Below, piece by piece: positions 30,961-40,801 of a stretch of DNA of 64,000 bases; the stretch's first letter is position 1, and each line of letters begins with the position of its first letter. The notes under the pieces are model-generated. The model was not told where the DNA came from. It ran no database searches and was given only the letters and a program-made list of their open reading frames with translations. A program made the translations under genes and the position numbers. The DNA is from Bacteroidales bacterium (GTDB lineage Bacteria; Bacteroidota; Bacteroidia; Bacteroidales; Muribaculaceae), in contig CP091725.1 of the NCBI GenBank assembly GCA_022009815.1, forward strand, positions 930,001 to 994,000, in the 5' to 3' direction.

Positions 30961-31598
30961 TGACCGAAGAACTTGAAGAATATATCCTGCGCCACATCGA
31001 CAAGGAGGGCGAAACGCTGAGCCGGCTCGACCGGGAGACTCACCTATACCATCTGCGACCGAGGATGTGTTCCGGACACCTGCAGGGAAAACTGCTGAAG
31101 ATGTTCGTAAGAATGATCCGCCCTAAGCGGATTCTCGAACTCGGCACGTTTACCGGATATTCAGCCTTGGCAATGGCGGAAGGTCTGGTGCCGGGGGCGG
31201 AGCTGCACACAATCGAAATCGACGACGAGCTGGAGGATTTCATCAGAGAGCATTTCTGCCAGGCGCAACAGGGGAAAAACATCCACCTGCACATCGGCGA
31301 CGCTCGCGACATAATACCTCAGGTGGGTGGAAAGTTCGACCTCGTGTTTATGGATGCCAATAAAAGACAGTATCTGGAATACTACAACTTGGTGTTCGAC
31401 TATGTGAACCCCGACGGATTCATTATTGCCGACAACACGCTGTGGGACGGAAAAGTGGTCGACTACGGAAAGAAACTCGACGCTCAGACAGCGGGAATAC
31501 TTGAGTTCAACGATTTTGTTGCTGCCGACGAGCGTGTGGAAAAGGTTATAATACCTCTTCGCGACGGACTCACAATTATCCACAAACTTCCTCTATAG
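30960..31598 (+). CDS. SAM-dependent O-methyltransferase (family 3)
   Basis: This 212-residue protein is of the catechol/caffeoyl-CoA O-methyltransferase type. The SAM-binding site reads ILELGTFTGYSALAMAEGL, with HTIEIDDELE following. The metal site includes DLVFMDANKRQYLEYY and DNTLWDGKVV. The ATG overlaps the pyk stop (TAATGA), implying translational coupling. The physiological substrate is unknown. Confidence 0.88.
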   Translation: MTEELEEYILRHIDKEGETLSRLDRETHLYHLRPRMCSGHLQGKLLKMFVRMIRPKRILELGTFTGYSALAMAEGLVPGAELHTIEIDDELEDFIREHFCQAQQGKNIHLHIGDARDIIPQVGGKFDLVFMDANKRQYLEYYNLVFDYVNPDGFIIADNTLWDGKVVDYGKKLDAQTAGILEFNDFVAADERVEKVIIPLRDGLTIIHKLPL

Positions 31599-31648
31599 AA
31601 TTCAGGAAGCAATCATTTTTATCCAGCATGTCGACGATGCGCCAGAGG

Positions 31649-31748
31649 CACATTACTACATCATAGCCTCATCCGCACGACGCGCCGGCGGAGGGCGCAT
31701 GGGGGCAGATGCTCCCACACAGACCGGGCGCTTCGAAGATGCGCTACT
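31649..31748. repeat. Dispersed intergenic repeat (type R2), copy 2
   Basis: It matches 22952-23050 at both ends and in the centre (CGCACGACGCG, GGAGGGCGCATGG, GCGCTTCGAAGATGCGCTAC), with differences in the middle. Confidence 0.7.
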
Positions 31749-31807
31749 ACCGCTCGTGATAAGCGAAATTTGGGCGGCCAATATTCTGACCGCCTTATTG
31801 ATTTATC

Positions 31808-31842
31808 CCAAATCCTAATAACCGATTTGGGTTTCTGTTTTT
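31808..31842 (+). terminator. Possible intrinsic terminator downstream of pyk-O-methyltransferase
   Basis: CCCAAATC pairs with GATTTGGG and is followed by TTTCTGTTTTT. It is 209 bases after the methyltransferase stop, with repeat R2 in between. Confidence 0.6.
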
Positions 31843-31860
31843 ACAACTCGCTGAAAAAAA

Positions 31861-32060
31861 GAGGATGTGCCTATTTTTGCACACCCTCCTATCTGCAAAT
31901 ATATAAAATTCCAAAAATCCCACTAAGGATAAAAAAAATTGATTGTCTCACGACAACCAATCTTGTTAACCTTAAATCTAATACCATGAAAAACACATTG
32001 CAAATGTACGGATTGTTTCATATACTATACAAAATCCGCCACACAAAATGCATCACATAA
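31861..32060 (+). other. Orphan leader-like region ahead of a 24-codon frame
   Basis: A hairpin GAGGATGTGC...GCACACCCTC lies at 31861-31888. A second inverted motif (GATTGTC...GACAACCAATC) is at 31941-31963. Then CCTTAAATCTAATACC leads to an ATG at 31986. The frame opened there has 24 codons and no recognisable family. The layout resembles the 5' leader of a Bacteroidales gene whose body is missing. I see nothing else between 31600 and 32101. Confidence 0.35.
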
Positions 32061-32101
32061 GTCTTAATTAACCTGCGTGGGCAACATCAATGCCCATACA
32101 A

Positions 32102-33331
32102 CTATTTTCTGTACAGATAACCGCGCATCGCTCTTGTCGTAGCCAACGAGGCAAGAAGTCCGACAACTGCCACTATGCCGAGAATCATCGCAACATCGCC
32201 AACGCTGACGGCAACCGGATAGGTGTTGACTACAAGGTTGCTCGCATCGGCACTCAGCCGGATAAACCCGAAATGCTGTTGCAGTACGCACAAGACGACT
32301 CCGACTGCAAGTCCTGCCACGGCGCCGACTATCGATATCAGCCATCCCTCCGCCACAAATATCTGTTCCACCATACGGTTGTCGGCACCAAGGCTGTGAA
32401 GCGTACGGATGCTCTCGTCTTTCTCAAGTATGAGGATGGCGAGCGTGCTGATGACGTTGAACGACGCAACAACAAGGATGAGCGACAGCAACAGCAGCGA
32501 AATCCATTTCTCAACGTTGATCATCTTCAGAGACTGACTGTGCTGCATTAGCCGGTTTTCAACCTTGTAGCCGTCGCCTACGGCTTTGCTTATCGCCGAC
32601 ATGACGGTCCCTTCATCTGCGTCTTGACGCAGACCCACCTCAATGGCTGTCGCCTCGGTGGTATAGTCGAGCAGCGTTCGGGCGGCGGCAAGCGACGTGA
32701 ACACATAATTCTGGTCGTAGGCTCCCTGGCGCACCTCAAACACTCCGCTGACAAATGTGGGCACGCGCTGGAACGCTGTGGCGGGATTCGCTACATTGAC
32801 TGCCCCGACACGCCGTGGAGCATAGATATAGCATATCGGCTCGAACCCTGGTCGGGCGTCGAGCGTCAAGGCGGCTCCGATGCTCATTATGCAATAGTCG
32901 CTGTTGCCGTCAGTCAGCAGAAACCTGCCGTCGGGCTTTATCAGTTTTTTCAGATTTGTCAGACGGTCATAGTCGTCGGTGATGCCTTTCAGCACTATCG
33001 GAATCTGACGGTTGCCGTAAATCACGAGCGCGCTCTCTGTCACCGTCGGCACGGCAACATCTACGCCTTCAACCTTCTTTATCTTACCTATCAACGCCGA
33101 TGCGTCGGCTATCACACCGCGCTTTGCCGAAACCTTGACTGCCGGCTCCATGCTCGACATCTTGCTGTCGACAAGCTGGTGAAAGCCGTTGAACACCGAC
33201 AACACACAAATCATCGCCAGTGCGGTCACGGCTACGGCACACACGGCAATGGTGGATATCACACTGACCGCCGTGTGCGACTTCTTCGACACAAGGTAGC
33301 GCAATGCTATTCTCAGCGGCAGCAGTCTCAT
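32102..33331 (-). CDS. FtsX-like ABC permease, LolC/LolE type
   Basis: The 409-residue protein has an N-terminal membrane helix (MRLLPLRIALRYLVSKKSHT then VSVISTIAVCAVAVTALAMI), a large periplasmic MacB-like domain, and three C-terminal helices in the FtsX layout (WISLLLLSLILVVASFNVI and others). Such permeases work with a LolD-type ATPase to release lipoproteins for outer-membrane transport (family knowledge). No ATPase is adjacent, so the exact role is inferred. It follows rbfA by 6 bases. Confidence 0.85.
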   Translation of the reverse strand: MRLLPLRIALRYLVSKKSHTAVSVISTIAVCAVAVTALAMICVLSVFNGFHQLVDSKMSSMEPAVKVSAKRGVIADASALIGKIKKVEGVDVAVPTVTESALVIYGNRQIPIVLKGITDDYDRLTNLKKLIKPDGRFLLTDGNSDYCIMSIGAALTLDARPGFEPICYIYAPRRVGAVNVANPATAFQRVPTFVSGVFEVRQGAYDQNYVFTSLAAARTLLDYTTEATAIEVGLRQDADEGTVMSAISKAVGDGYKVENRLMQHSQSLKMINVEKWISLLLLSLILVVASFNVISTLAILILEKDESIRTLHSLGADNRMVEQIFVAEGWLISIVGAVAGLAVGVVLCVLQQHFGFIRLSADASNLVVNTYPVAVSVGDVAMILGIVAVVGLLASLATTRAMRGYLYRK

Positions 33332-33337
33332 TTCTGA

Positions 33338-33715
33338 TTATTCCTCTTCTTCGCCTCCTTCGTTGCGGTGAAGGGCGGTGTCTTGTTTTAGGATGTTGTC
33401 GATATGCTCTATATAGTCGAGTGAGTCATCGATGAAAAACGACAACTCCGGGGTCTTGCGCAACTGATAGCGCAACGTCTTTGCGAGCTCGTAACGGATG
33501 CTCTTCGCACTTTTATTGATATTCGCCAAAATCTCCTGAGCCTTGTCCGACGGGAATATGCTCAGATATCCGCGGGCGACGCTCAAGTCGGGCGACACTC
33601 TAACTCCACTGACCGACACCAGAACTCCGCCCATAGCGGCGGTCTGGCGACGGAACAATTCACTCAATTCCTTTTGCAGCAGTCGTGCAATCTTTGCTTG
33701 TCTTGTACTTTCCAT
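33338..33715 (-). CDS. rbfA: Ribosome-binding factor A
   Basis: RbfA assists 30S maturation and 16S processing. The 125-residue product from the ATG at 33715 (MESTRQAKIARLLQKELSEL) matches the KH-like fold, with VSVSGVRVSPDLSVARGYLS and LAKTLRYQLRKTPELSFFID. The acidic tail EGGEEEE is a lineage feature. The upstream ATG at 33748 would add 11 residues unlike the family. Confidence 0.92.
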   Translation of the reverse strand: MESTRQAKIARLLQKELSELFRRQTAAMGGVLVSVSGVRVSPDLSVARGYLSIFPSDKAQEILANINKSAKSIRYELAKTLRYQLRKTPELSFFIDDSLDYIEHIDNILKQDTALHRNEGGEEEE

Positions 33716-33886
33716 ATTCAATTTGCAATATTCGGCATTTTTCCGCAATTTTCCAAAACAAACTCGCTTTTACTGCAAACTTTCTTGCCGTCTGGCATAT
33801 CATAAATTCCCGCGCCGGCAACACGACGGGAATGCTCGAGGTTATTAAAATACTCTAAAATAGTTGCTTTTGATAGAAATAAATAA

Positions 33887-33894
33887 TAATTTTG
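33887..33894 (+). promoter_or_regulatory. Promoter of the GLUG-repeat surface protein
   Basis: TAATTTTG matches the consensus; the signal-peptide start lies 118 bases downstream, implying a long leader. Confidence 0.5.
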
Positions 33895-34012
33895 CGGTCA
33901 ATAGGCTTCATTTTGACAGCATTAAAACGATTTGTGTGTCGTTCTTGTCATTCACAACTGGGAGAACGCTTTGATGGGATTACGAAAAATTATTCACCAA
34001 AATATTCTGAAA

Positions 34013-37000
34013 ATGAAAAAAATCTACTATCTGACTCTCGCGGCAATGCTCGCCGGAGCGGGCGCGACGGGAATGGCTTCCGCCAAGAAGTTCCGCGCAT
34101 TGGCTTCGCCTGACGCATTCTCTGCGGCTGTCGCTAAAAAGCAGAGCGCACTGACAATGTCAAGCGTGTGCTATTCGCCTAAGGGCGCGGCGCTGGCAAA
34201 CTCTGAGCCAGACGCTGCCATCAGCAACACTGAGGGGTGGGGACTGCTCACCGGAACCGATGGTAAATCGTGGTTTTACTATCAGAAATTCTCTGTCGAC
34301 CCGAAACGCCACACATACACCGGCTCGGAATTTTCGGTGATGAATGCCGACAACGAGACGTTGGCAACTATCAAGGTGGATATTCCAGACGACAAGAATG
34401 TGAATGTAATCGAGCCGTTCGGGTCGGTGACAAAAAAATTCTTCGACCGCGATGAGAAGACGTGGGAGGTGATGGTGTTCATCCATAGCTACGACGCCTC
34501 TTACAAGCAGTATGGCGAATTCCGTGTCTACAACCAGAACGGCGAGATTGTGCGCACATACGACGCCGACAACGCTTTGTTTGTCGACTATTCGGAGGGG
34601 TTCAACTATTATCAGCGCATCGCGCTGGTGAAGGCTGTTGAAGAAGAAGGTGTGGCAAAAACTCAGATTTCTGTGATGCAGCCTTGCGGTTGGAACGAAG
34701 CTCCGACTGTCGAAAAGACGCTCAGCGTGCCGTCAACGCTGCTAAACTACAGCGCTGGCTCCTACTTCAACTCGTTCAACATCGACGGCAACCCGTATTT
34801 CGTGTTCTCTCACTATGAGAAACCGTTCTTTGTCGATGAAACGGTCGACGACCCTATCGCTACGTCCGACAACCATTTCATCCTTGAGGTGTACGACAAG
34901 AAGTTCAACCAGATAAACACAATTTCGGTGCCTGTCGCAGCCGAACAGGGCGCGCTCTACGGTATGCGCTCTTTCGGTCTATTCTCCGACGATGCTTCCG
35001 ACATGTGCAAGGGCACGTTCTCGGGCGACGACAAGATGAATTTCATCGTGACAAACCAGAACTACACTGTTGCAAACGATGATTACACCTACACTTTCGA
35101 GGTCTACAACGAGGATTCGCAAAAGATTGCGGTCATCAACCAGGCGGTGTCGTCGTGGCAGAAACTGTCTGACATCCCTGGCAACGAGTCGCAATATGGG
35201 TTTATAATAACCGGCGGTTCATCGGAGGCTATCGAGATGGTCAACATCCCATCGTGCAACGTGGCGGCTACATTCTCGGCTATGGTGGGCGACGCTCAGC
35301 TGTCTGACAACTTCGACCGCTACCCTGTGGGCGATGGATATCAATATGTGTTCGGCATCGGAAACGGTCTTTACGACGAGCAGAAAAACGTCATCTCGCG
35401 CATCGGCTGGTTCAACAAGGACTGCTCGGTCGACCATTTTGTTAGTTTCAACATCGGTCAGGACGGCGAAAACTTCACGCCGCTTGTCAACGGCACTGTC
35501 CTCAACCCTTATCTTTTCAACACCGACAACCTGCACGAATACCTGTTCCTTGCTAAAATCAAGAATCAGGAAACGGGAATCATCGCAAATGAACTGTGGG
35601 TGGCAAACGAGAACGGCGAGGTGCTGCGAAAATTCAAAGGCGACGACACGAAGGGCGACATGAGCGTATGCGACGTGCTCGACAACCGCTTGGTTGTCAG
35701 CTTCGCAAACCAGACTAAGGGAACATACTCTGTCGACTTCTACAACCTGCCGTTCGAAAAGTTTGAAAATGGCGGCGAGGGTACGGCAGCTTCGCCTTAC
35801 AAGGTTTCAACCGTGGGCGACTTGATGATGATTGCTCAGAATCCGTCGGCATACTACGAACTCGTGAACGACATCGATATGTCGAACGTTGAGTGGTCGC
35901 CGATTGCTACGTTCTCCGGTTATTTCGACGGCAAACCACAAACTGCTTAACCTTGAGCCTGTCAGCAGTGCCGCGCATGTCGGCCTGTTCGGACAAATCA
36001 TCGGAGCTGGCGAGACCGACCGCGCCGAGGTGAAAAACTTGTCTTTTGTCAAGCCGTCTATCGTCGCTTCGGCAAAGACACGCAATGCCGGAGTTTTGGC
36101 GGGAAGCGCTATGGCTGTGGCTATCGACAATGTGCACGTCTACGGCGCCGATATTTACGGCAACACTGTTGATGCTCCTTTTGGCGGAATCGTGGGAGAG
36201 GCTTCGCTCTACTCGTCAATCACGTCGACCGACATCGACAAGCTCTATCTTGACGCTGAACAAGCAAGCAATGTGGGAGGTCTTGTCGGCAACTTGTCTA
36301 CTTCGTCTACTATCAATGCGTCGAGCGTTGTCAACGGCACAATCCGCGGTCTTTCCGCTGTTGGAGGCATCGCCGGAACCACCGACTCCAATAAGAGCAA
36401 CATCTCCAACACTTACTACAACGGCTCGGTAGGCGGAAAAAACACCGTGGGTGGCATTGTTGGAAACGCAGGACGCAGCACGATTACGAATTGCTATGTG
36501 AACAATGCTGAGCTTTCTGTATCGGAACCGAACCAGTGGACAAATCTCGTTTCGCTCGGTGCCATAGCCGGATATTTGGAACCAGACTGGGCTAATGCCA
36601 ACAAAGTGATTATATCGGGTAACGTTGCCGGAAATGACTGCTCGTTCATCTTCCTTGACAAAGCTGAAAACTCTCACAAAGGCGCACACCGCATCATCGG
36701 ATCAACCATGGCCGACGATGCTGAGGCTGCTGGCAAGACTGAGACTGGACTGGCAAGCAACTATGCTGCCTTCCCTCTTGTCGACGCAGCGGAGGCCTCT
36801 GGTGCCACTACTGTCAATGGCGAGACCGTAACCGCAGATGCGCTGACCGAGGCATTCATGTCGGGTATCGGATTCAAATTCGGTGCAAACGCTGCCTCTC
36901 CATGGGTTGCACAGACTGAAGGCCTTCCGAAACTTTACTTCCAGAATTCAGAGTGCGTCGTATCGCTCGACTCGCATGAAATCCTTATGGGTGTCGACGA

Positions 37001-37439
37001 CGAATATGTCACCCTTGAAGTTGAAGTGTTCGGCGCTGACGACATCACCGGCATTACGTTCACTTCGTCCGACCCTGAGACCGTAAGCGTAAGCGAGCCT
37101 GAAATCGAGGACAACTATGCGGAAATCACTCTGACGGCATTGAAACCGGGCAAGGCTACCATCACTGTGGCTTTCGGTGGTCAGACTGCAACCTGCCAGG
37201 TGATTGTAACCGGCGACGCCTCGGTTGGAAGCATTGACGCCGACGCATTGGCTGTCCGCTACGCCGACGGTGTTGTGACGGCTGAAGGCGCTGCCCGCAT
37301 CGACGCATACTCCACTACGGGCGCGCTCGTTGGCTCGGCTCGTGCCGACCGTCTGAGCGTCAACGCAAAGGGTCTGCTCATCGTTGTGGCTACAGGTTCC
37401 GACGGCAACCGCACAACCAGCAAGATTATTGCAAAATAG
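34013..37439 (+). CDS. Large exported protein with GLUG and BIG2 segments and a T9SS-like tail (one frameshift)
   Basis: The product is 1,142 residues after repair. From the ATG at 34013 a signal peptide (KKIYYLTLAAMLAGAGATGMASA) is clear. Residues 40-610 are strand-rich and unassigned. GLUG-type repeats follow (GVLAGSAMAVAIDNVHV, GGLVGNLSTSSTINASSVVN, GGIVGNAGRSTITNCYVNN). Then comes a BIG2 immunoglobulin-like domain (FTSSDPETVSVSEPEIEDN). The C-terminus IDAYSTTGALVGSARADRL to TTSKIIAK resembles a type IX secretion sorting domain. The break near 35936 (YFDG/NHKLLNLE) is repaired by two A. It is probably surface-anchored or secreted. Confidence 0.82.
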
Positions 37440-37464
37440 CATTCTGACACTCACGTCAATACAC

Positions 37465-37503
37465 AGCGAAGGCAGCCCCGCTAGGAGCAGCCTTCGCTTT
37501 TTG
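37465..37503 (+). terminator. Intrinsic terminator of the GLUG protein gene
   Basis: AGCGAAGGC pairs with GCCTTCGCT and is followed by a T tract. The right half of this hairpin is duplicated at 39137-39167. Confidence 0.82.
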
Positions 37504-37505
37504 TT
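37475..37505 (+). repeat. 31-bp direct repeat flanking an ATPase gene, left copy
   Basis: The 31 bases from GCCCCGC through AGGAGCAGCCTTCGC to TTTTTGTT recur at 39137-39167 with one mismatch (T to C at position 8). The copies are 1,662 bp apart and enclose the ATPase gene at 37504-38757. Confidence 0.85.
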
Positions 37506-38757
37506 ACATCTCCATTAATTCTGGTTTTAACAAAAAATCAATAAGACCAATTGTTATTATACCCGACTGGTTCCTCTTTGGTTTTATATAGTCCTTGACT
37601 ATTATTATTTTTTTAAAAGCGTCGTCAATGTTCAGTAGAGAATTTGACTCTTGTCGTTCTTTTGAATCTGTTGGCATAATAAACGCTGACTGTATATAAT
37701 ATCGCTGACTACCACGATTCGCCACAAAATCAACCTCATATTGTTTTCTTATTCTTTTTCCTTCACTGTTCAATGGCCTTGTTTCCACCATCCCGACATC
37801 TACAGAATAACCTCTTATTCGCAATTCGTTATAGATTACATTTTCCATAATATGATTTTCTTCCATCTGCCTAAATCCTAAAATAGCATTTCGGATACCC
37901 ATATCCGTGAAATAGTGTTTTGCCAGCGTGTTTATGTATTTTTTCCCCTTTATATCATAACGAATTGACTTTTCTATTAAAAATGCATCCTCAAGATATG
38001 ACAAATAAGTATTTATTGTCTTGCTTGACAGTGTGACATTTTTGACACTCTTGAACGTGTTCTCCAATTTTGAAGGATTTGTTGGAGAACCTATCGTGGA
38101 CGCCATGATTTGCAAAAGTTCTTGCAGTTCTGAATCGCATCGTATTGAGTAACGATCCTTTATATCTGTGAGATATACTTTGGCATACAAATCCTTTAGA
38201 TATGATTCCTTTGCTTCGTCAGTTGACAAACTTAAAACAAGTGGTAGACCTCCATAAGTATAATAATCATTCCAAACATCAATGGGATGTCTTTGGTCTA
38301 CAGACATAATTTCGGCAAAAGAAAGAGGATGCACACAAATTTGAGTTCCCCTACCTCTGAATTCTGTTATTATGTCTGTCGACAAAAATTTAGAATTACT
38401 TCCCGTCACATAAATATCAGCATTCTCTATTTTAAGATAACTATTAAGAACATCCTCAAAGTCTTTAACACACTGAACCTCATCCAACAATATGTAATAC
38501 ATATCATTATCTTTCATTTTTGAGTCAATATGAGCCAACAAGACATCCGGATTCCGCAGATTCTTATTCCGACGATCTTCCAAATCAACTTGGATGATAT
38601 GGTTGTCATCGACTCCCACATTTCTCAAATGCTCCTTAAACAGTTTGAATAAGAGATACGACTTCCCACATCTTCTTAAACCTGTGATTATTTTAATCAA
38701 GCCATTATGCTTACTTGCAATAAGCCTATTAAGATATATGTCACGATTTATCACCAT
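37504..38757 (-). CDS. AAA+ ATPase (AAA_14/DUF4143), copy B
   Basis: The intact 417-residue protein has Walker A GLRRCGKSY (residues 26-34), Walker B ILLDEVQ near residue 87, and sensor-like YVTGSNSKFLS. The C-terminal DUF4143 region has EVDFVANRGSQRYYIQ, where the usual E-x-K of a PD-(D/E)XK site is replaced by I-Q-S, so nuclease activity is doubtful. It belongs to a different subfamily from the ATPases at 41.4 and 50.3 kb. The gene is markedly AT-rich. It is enclosed by a 31-bp direct repeat and appears inserted between a terminator and the HAD gene. Its function is not established. Confidence 0.85.
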   Translation of the reverse strand: MVINRDIYLNRLIASKHNGLIKIITGLRRCGKSYLLFKLFKEHLRNVGVDDNHIIQVDLEDRRNKNLRNPDVLLAHIDSKMKDNDMYYILLDEVQCVKDFEDVLNSYLKIENADIYVTGSNSKFLSTDIITEFRGRGTQICVHPLSFAEIMSVDQRHPIDVWNDYYTYGGLPLVLSLSTDEAKESYLKDLYAKVYLTDIKDRYSIRCDSELQELLQIMASTIGSPTNPSKLENTFKSVKNVTLSSKTINTYLSYLEDAFLIEKSIRYDIKGKKYINTLAKHYFTDMGIRNAILGFRQMEENHIMENVIYNELRIRGYSVDVGMVETRPLNSEGKRIRKQYEVDFVANRGSQRYYIQSAFIMPTDSKERQESNSLLNIDDAFKKIIIVKDYIKPKRNQSGIITIGLIDFLLKPELMEM

Positions 38758-38773
38758 TACTATTTCAAATTAT

Positions 38774-38787
38774 TGGTACATGTACCA
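38774..38787. promoter_or_regulatory. 14-bp palindrome in the leader of ATPase B
   Basis: TGGTACATGTACCA is a perfect palindrome located between the promoter box (38801-38808) and the start codon at 38757. The position suits an operator; a binding protein is not known. Confidence 0.5.
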
Positions 38788-38800
38788 TGTTTTGGAAATA

Positions 38801-38808
38801 CAAAAATA
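38801..38808 (-). promoter_or_regulatory. Promoter of ATPase B
   Basis: The minus strand reads TATTTTTG, 43 bases before the ATG. Confidence 0.55.
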
Positions 38809-38931
38809 ATGATTTTATTTTATAACTCCTTACATTGGCTATAAAATCTGACTATATCTGAATGTGTTGACAGATTTGAGGGCGATTAACTAATGTCGTT
38901 TACACCGTTAAGAACGATTCTCTATTTTTCT

Positions 38932-39093
38932 TTACAACCTTGGCTTTTGGATGCCGTTAGTAAGGCATAGGGGAAACGGGTTTGTGAGGAACAATCCGCC
39001 AGCCATAGACTTCTGCATCACACTGAAATCGCATACCCTCTCTTCTGTCTCGGCATAGGTTATATCGCCGACCCTCATCTCGTTGTGACGCAT
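38932..39093 (-). CDS. Small open frame of 53 codons, doubtful
   Basis: The frame reads MRHNEMRVGDITYAETEERV at its start and ends NGIQKPRL, between ATPase B and the right-hand 31-bp repeat. A stop codon lies directly before the ATG. I recognise no family. The sequence looks like a fragment of a larger gene or chance; it lies inside the putative ATPase B cassette. The rest of 38809-39136 shows only a small palindrome, AAAAGTGCCAACTTTT, at 39118-39133. Confidence 0.25.
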   Translation of the reverse strand: MRHNEMRVGDITYAETEERVCDFSVMQKSMAGGLFLTNPFPLCLTNGIQKPRL

Positions 39094-39136
39094 CTACACT
39101 TTCGTGTTTGAACTCTCAAAAGTGCCAACTTTTTCT

Positions 39137-39167
39137 GCCCCGCCAGGAGCAGCCTTCGCTTTTTGTT
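39137..39167 (+). repeat. 31-bp direct repeat flanking an ATPase gene, right copy
   Basis: It matches 37475-37505 at 30 of 31 positions. It contains only the right arm of the terminator hairpin; the left arm AGCGAAGGC is missing, so this copy cannot fold the same way. Confidence 0.85.
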
Positions 39168-39174
39168 TTATTGG

Positions 39175-40006
39175 TTACTGCCGGGCTGCGACGTCTTTCT
39201 CTATCCAGCGAGCCACGCAGTCTTCATCGTTGCTCTGCGTCACCTCGTCGGCTACGTGGCGAACCTCCTCGACCGCGTTCGACGGAGCGATAAACAAGTC
39301 GGCAACCTTGCGCATCGACAAATCGTTGGGACTGTCGCCAAACACAACGACCCGGTCGGCGCCAACCTGCTGCTTCAACCGCTCTACAGCGCGTGCCTTC
39401 GACACGCCTTCTGCCATCACCTCAAGAAATCCCACCTTAGGGTTGAAGATGTCGCGATAATAAGTCATCTCGCATTTCAGCCGGCTTTGGCTTCGTTGTA
39501 CACATTTCCCATCTTCTCATAGTCGCCGGCTACAAAAACGAGCATCGTATGCTCCTTTTTGGCTACAGGCATTGAGTTCTGAAAAAGGAAACGCTTGTAT
39601 GGAGAGTTGCGGCGCTGGCTCACAAAACGTCGCTCATAGTCGTCCATCGTCGGCAGATGGTAGGATTCTATCACCCTGCCGTTATACGTGTAGAAAAACG
39701 GACGGATCCCATACTTCCGGCTCAACTCCGACAGGCATTCAACATCCTCCGGACGCAGATAAGTCTGGTTGATAAGCCCATCCTGCCACATGGCGGCTCC
39801 GGTCATCACGATATACGGCAGACGGCTGTCGATGCCGTGCATCAGCTGCACCACGGTGGCAGGGGTGCGCGCGGTGGCGATTGAGAAATTGATGTCATTG
39901 TCGGCAATGAGACGGTTGAGCATGTCGCGGCTTGCTGCCGACACTTGCGACTGGCTGTTGAGCAGTGTCCCGTCAAGGTCTGATATATATAGTGTCTTTT
40001 TGTCAT
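39175..40006 (-). CDS. Cof-type HAD-IIB hydrolase (two frameshifts)
   Basis: This is a haloacid dehalogenase-superfamily phosphatase of the Cof/YkrA type, 277 residues after repair. The N-terminal nucleophile motif ISDLDGTLLNSQSQ becomes in-frame with the ATG at 40006 when one A is added (MTKKTLYISDLDG). Motif II is IATARTPATV and motif IV is VVFGDSPNDLSM. The second break, near 39475 (AKAG/LKCEMTYYRDI), needs one C. It starts 4 bases after the tatC stop, so it is the third gene of the tat transcript. The substrate is unknown, usually a sugar phosphate. Confidence 0.85.
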
Positions 40007-40010
40007 AATT

Positions 40011-40790
40011 CTATTTCTTTACAATCAGCGCGCTGACCTCAAACAGCAGATACAGAGGCAAGAACACTATCATCAGCGTGAACGGGTCGCCGGTTGGCGT
40101 TATCACGGCGGCAAGCACAAGCAGCACCACGACGGCGTGGCGGCGGTAGCGGCTGAAAAATTTACGACGAAGGATGCCGATGGCCGACAAGGTCCATGCC
40201 AGCAGCGGTAGCTCAAAAACAAGTCCCATGACAAGGTTGAGCATCAAGAAATTGTCCATATAAGAGTCGAGCGACAGCTGATTGTGAATCGTGGTGCTCA
40301 ACTGATATGTGAAGAGGAAGCGCATCGTGATGGGAAACACGAGGAAATAGCCCACCGCAACACCAAGATAAAACATCACCGTGCCAAGCGCGAACGCGAT
40401 TCGCGCTCCGCGCACCTCCTTCTCGTAAAGTGCCGGTCGGACAAACGTCCACAGCAGATAAAGCAGCACGGGAAACGCAAAAACAACGGCAAGCCACAAC
40501 GACAGATTGATGTGTGTGAAAAACTGAGCCGTCAGATTATAGTTGATGATTTCAACGTTGAAATCGCTGGTCGAAAACGCCTCAAGTCCGGGAATGCTGC
40601 CCGTAATGTCGGCAAACAGACGATAAAGGGCAAAATCGCCGTGGCACGGCGCCATTATGACGTTGTCGAAAAGCCACGGCATAAAATAGAAGAAGCCGGC
40701 CATAAAAACGGCAAGCACTCCAGCCATCTTGAACAGCACCTTACGCAGGTCGTCAAGATGTCCCCAAAAACTTTTGTCAGTCTCCGCCAT
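40011..40790 (-). CDS. tatC: Sec-independent protein translocase TatC
   Basis: TatC is the twin-arginine signal receptor in the inner membrane. The 259-residue protein begins with FWGHLDDLRKVLFK, the conserved cytoplasmic motif, and has six hydrophobic segments. FVRPALYEKEVRGAR and FELPLLAWTLSAIGIL are typical of TatC. tatA lies 11 bases upstream on the same strand. Confidence 0.95.
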   Translation of the reverse strand: MAETDKSFWGHLDDLRKVLFKMAGVLAVFMAGFFYFMPWLFDNVIMAPCHGDFALYRLFADITGSIPGLEAFSTSDFNVEIINYNLTAQFFTHINLSLWLAVVFAFPVLLYLLWTFVRPALYEKEVRGARIAFALGTVMFYLGVAVGYFLVFPITMRFLFTYQLSTTIHNQLSLDSYMDNFLMLNLVMGLVFELPLLAWTLSAIGILRRKFFSRYRRHAVVVLLVLAAVITPTGDPFTLMIVFLPLYLLFEVSALIVKK

Positions 40791-40801
40791 AGGCGAGCCT
40801 G

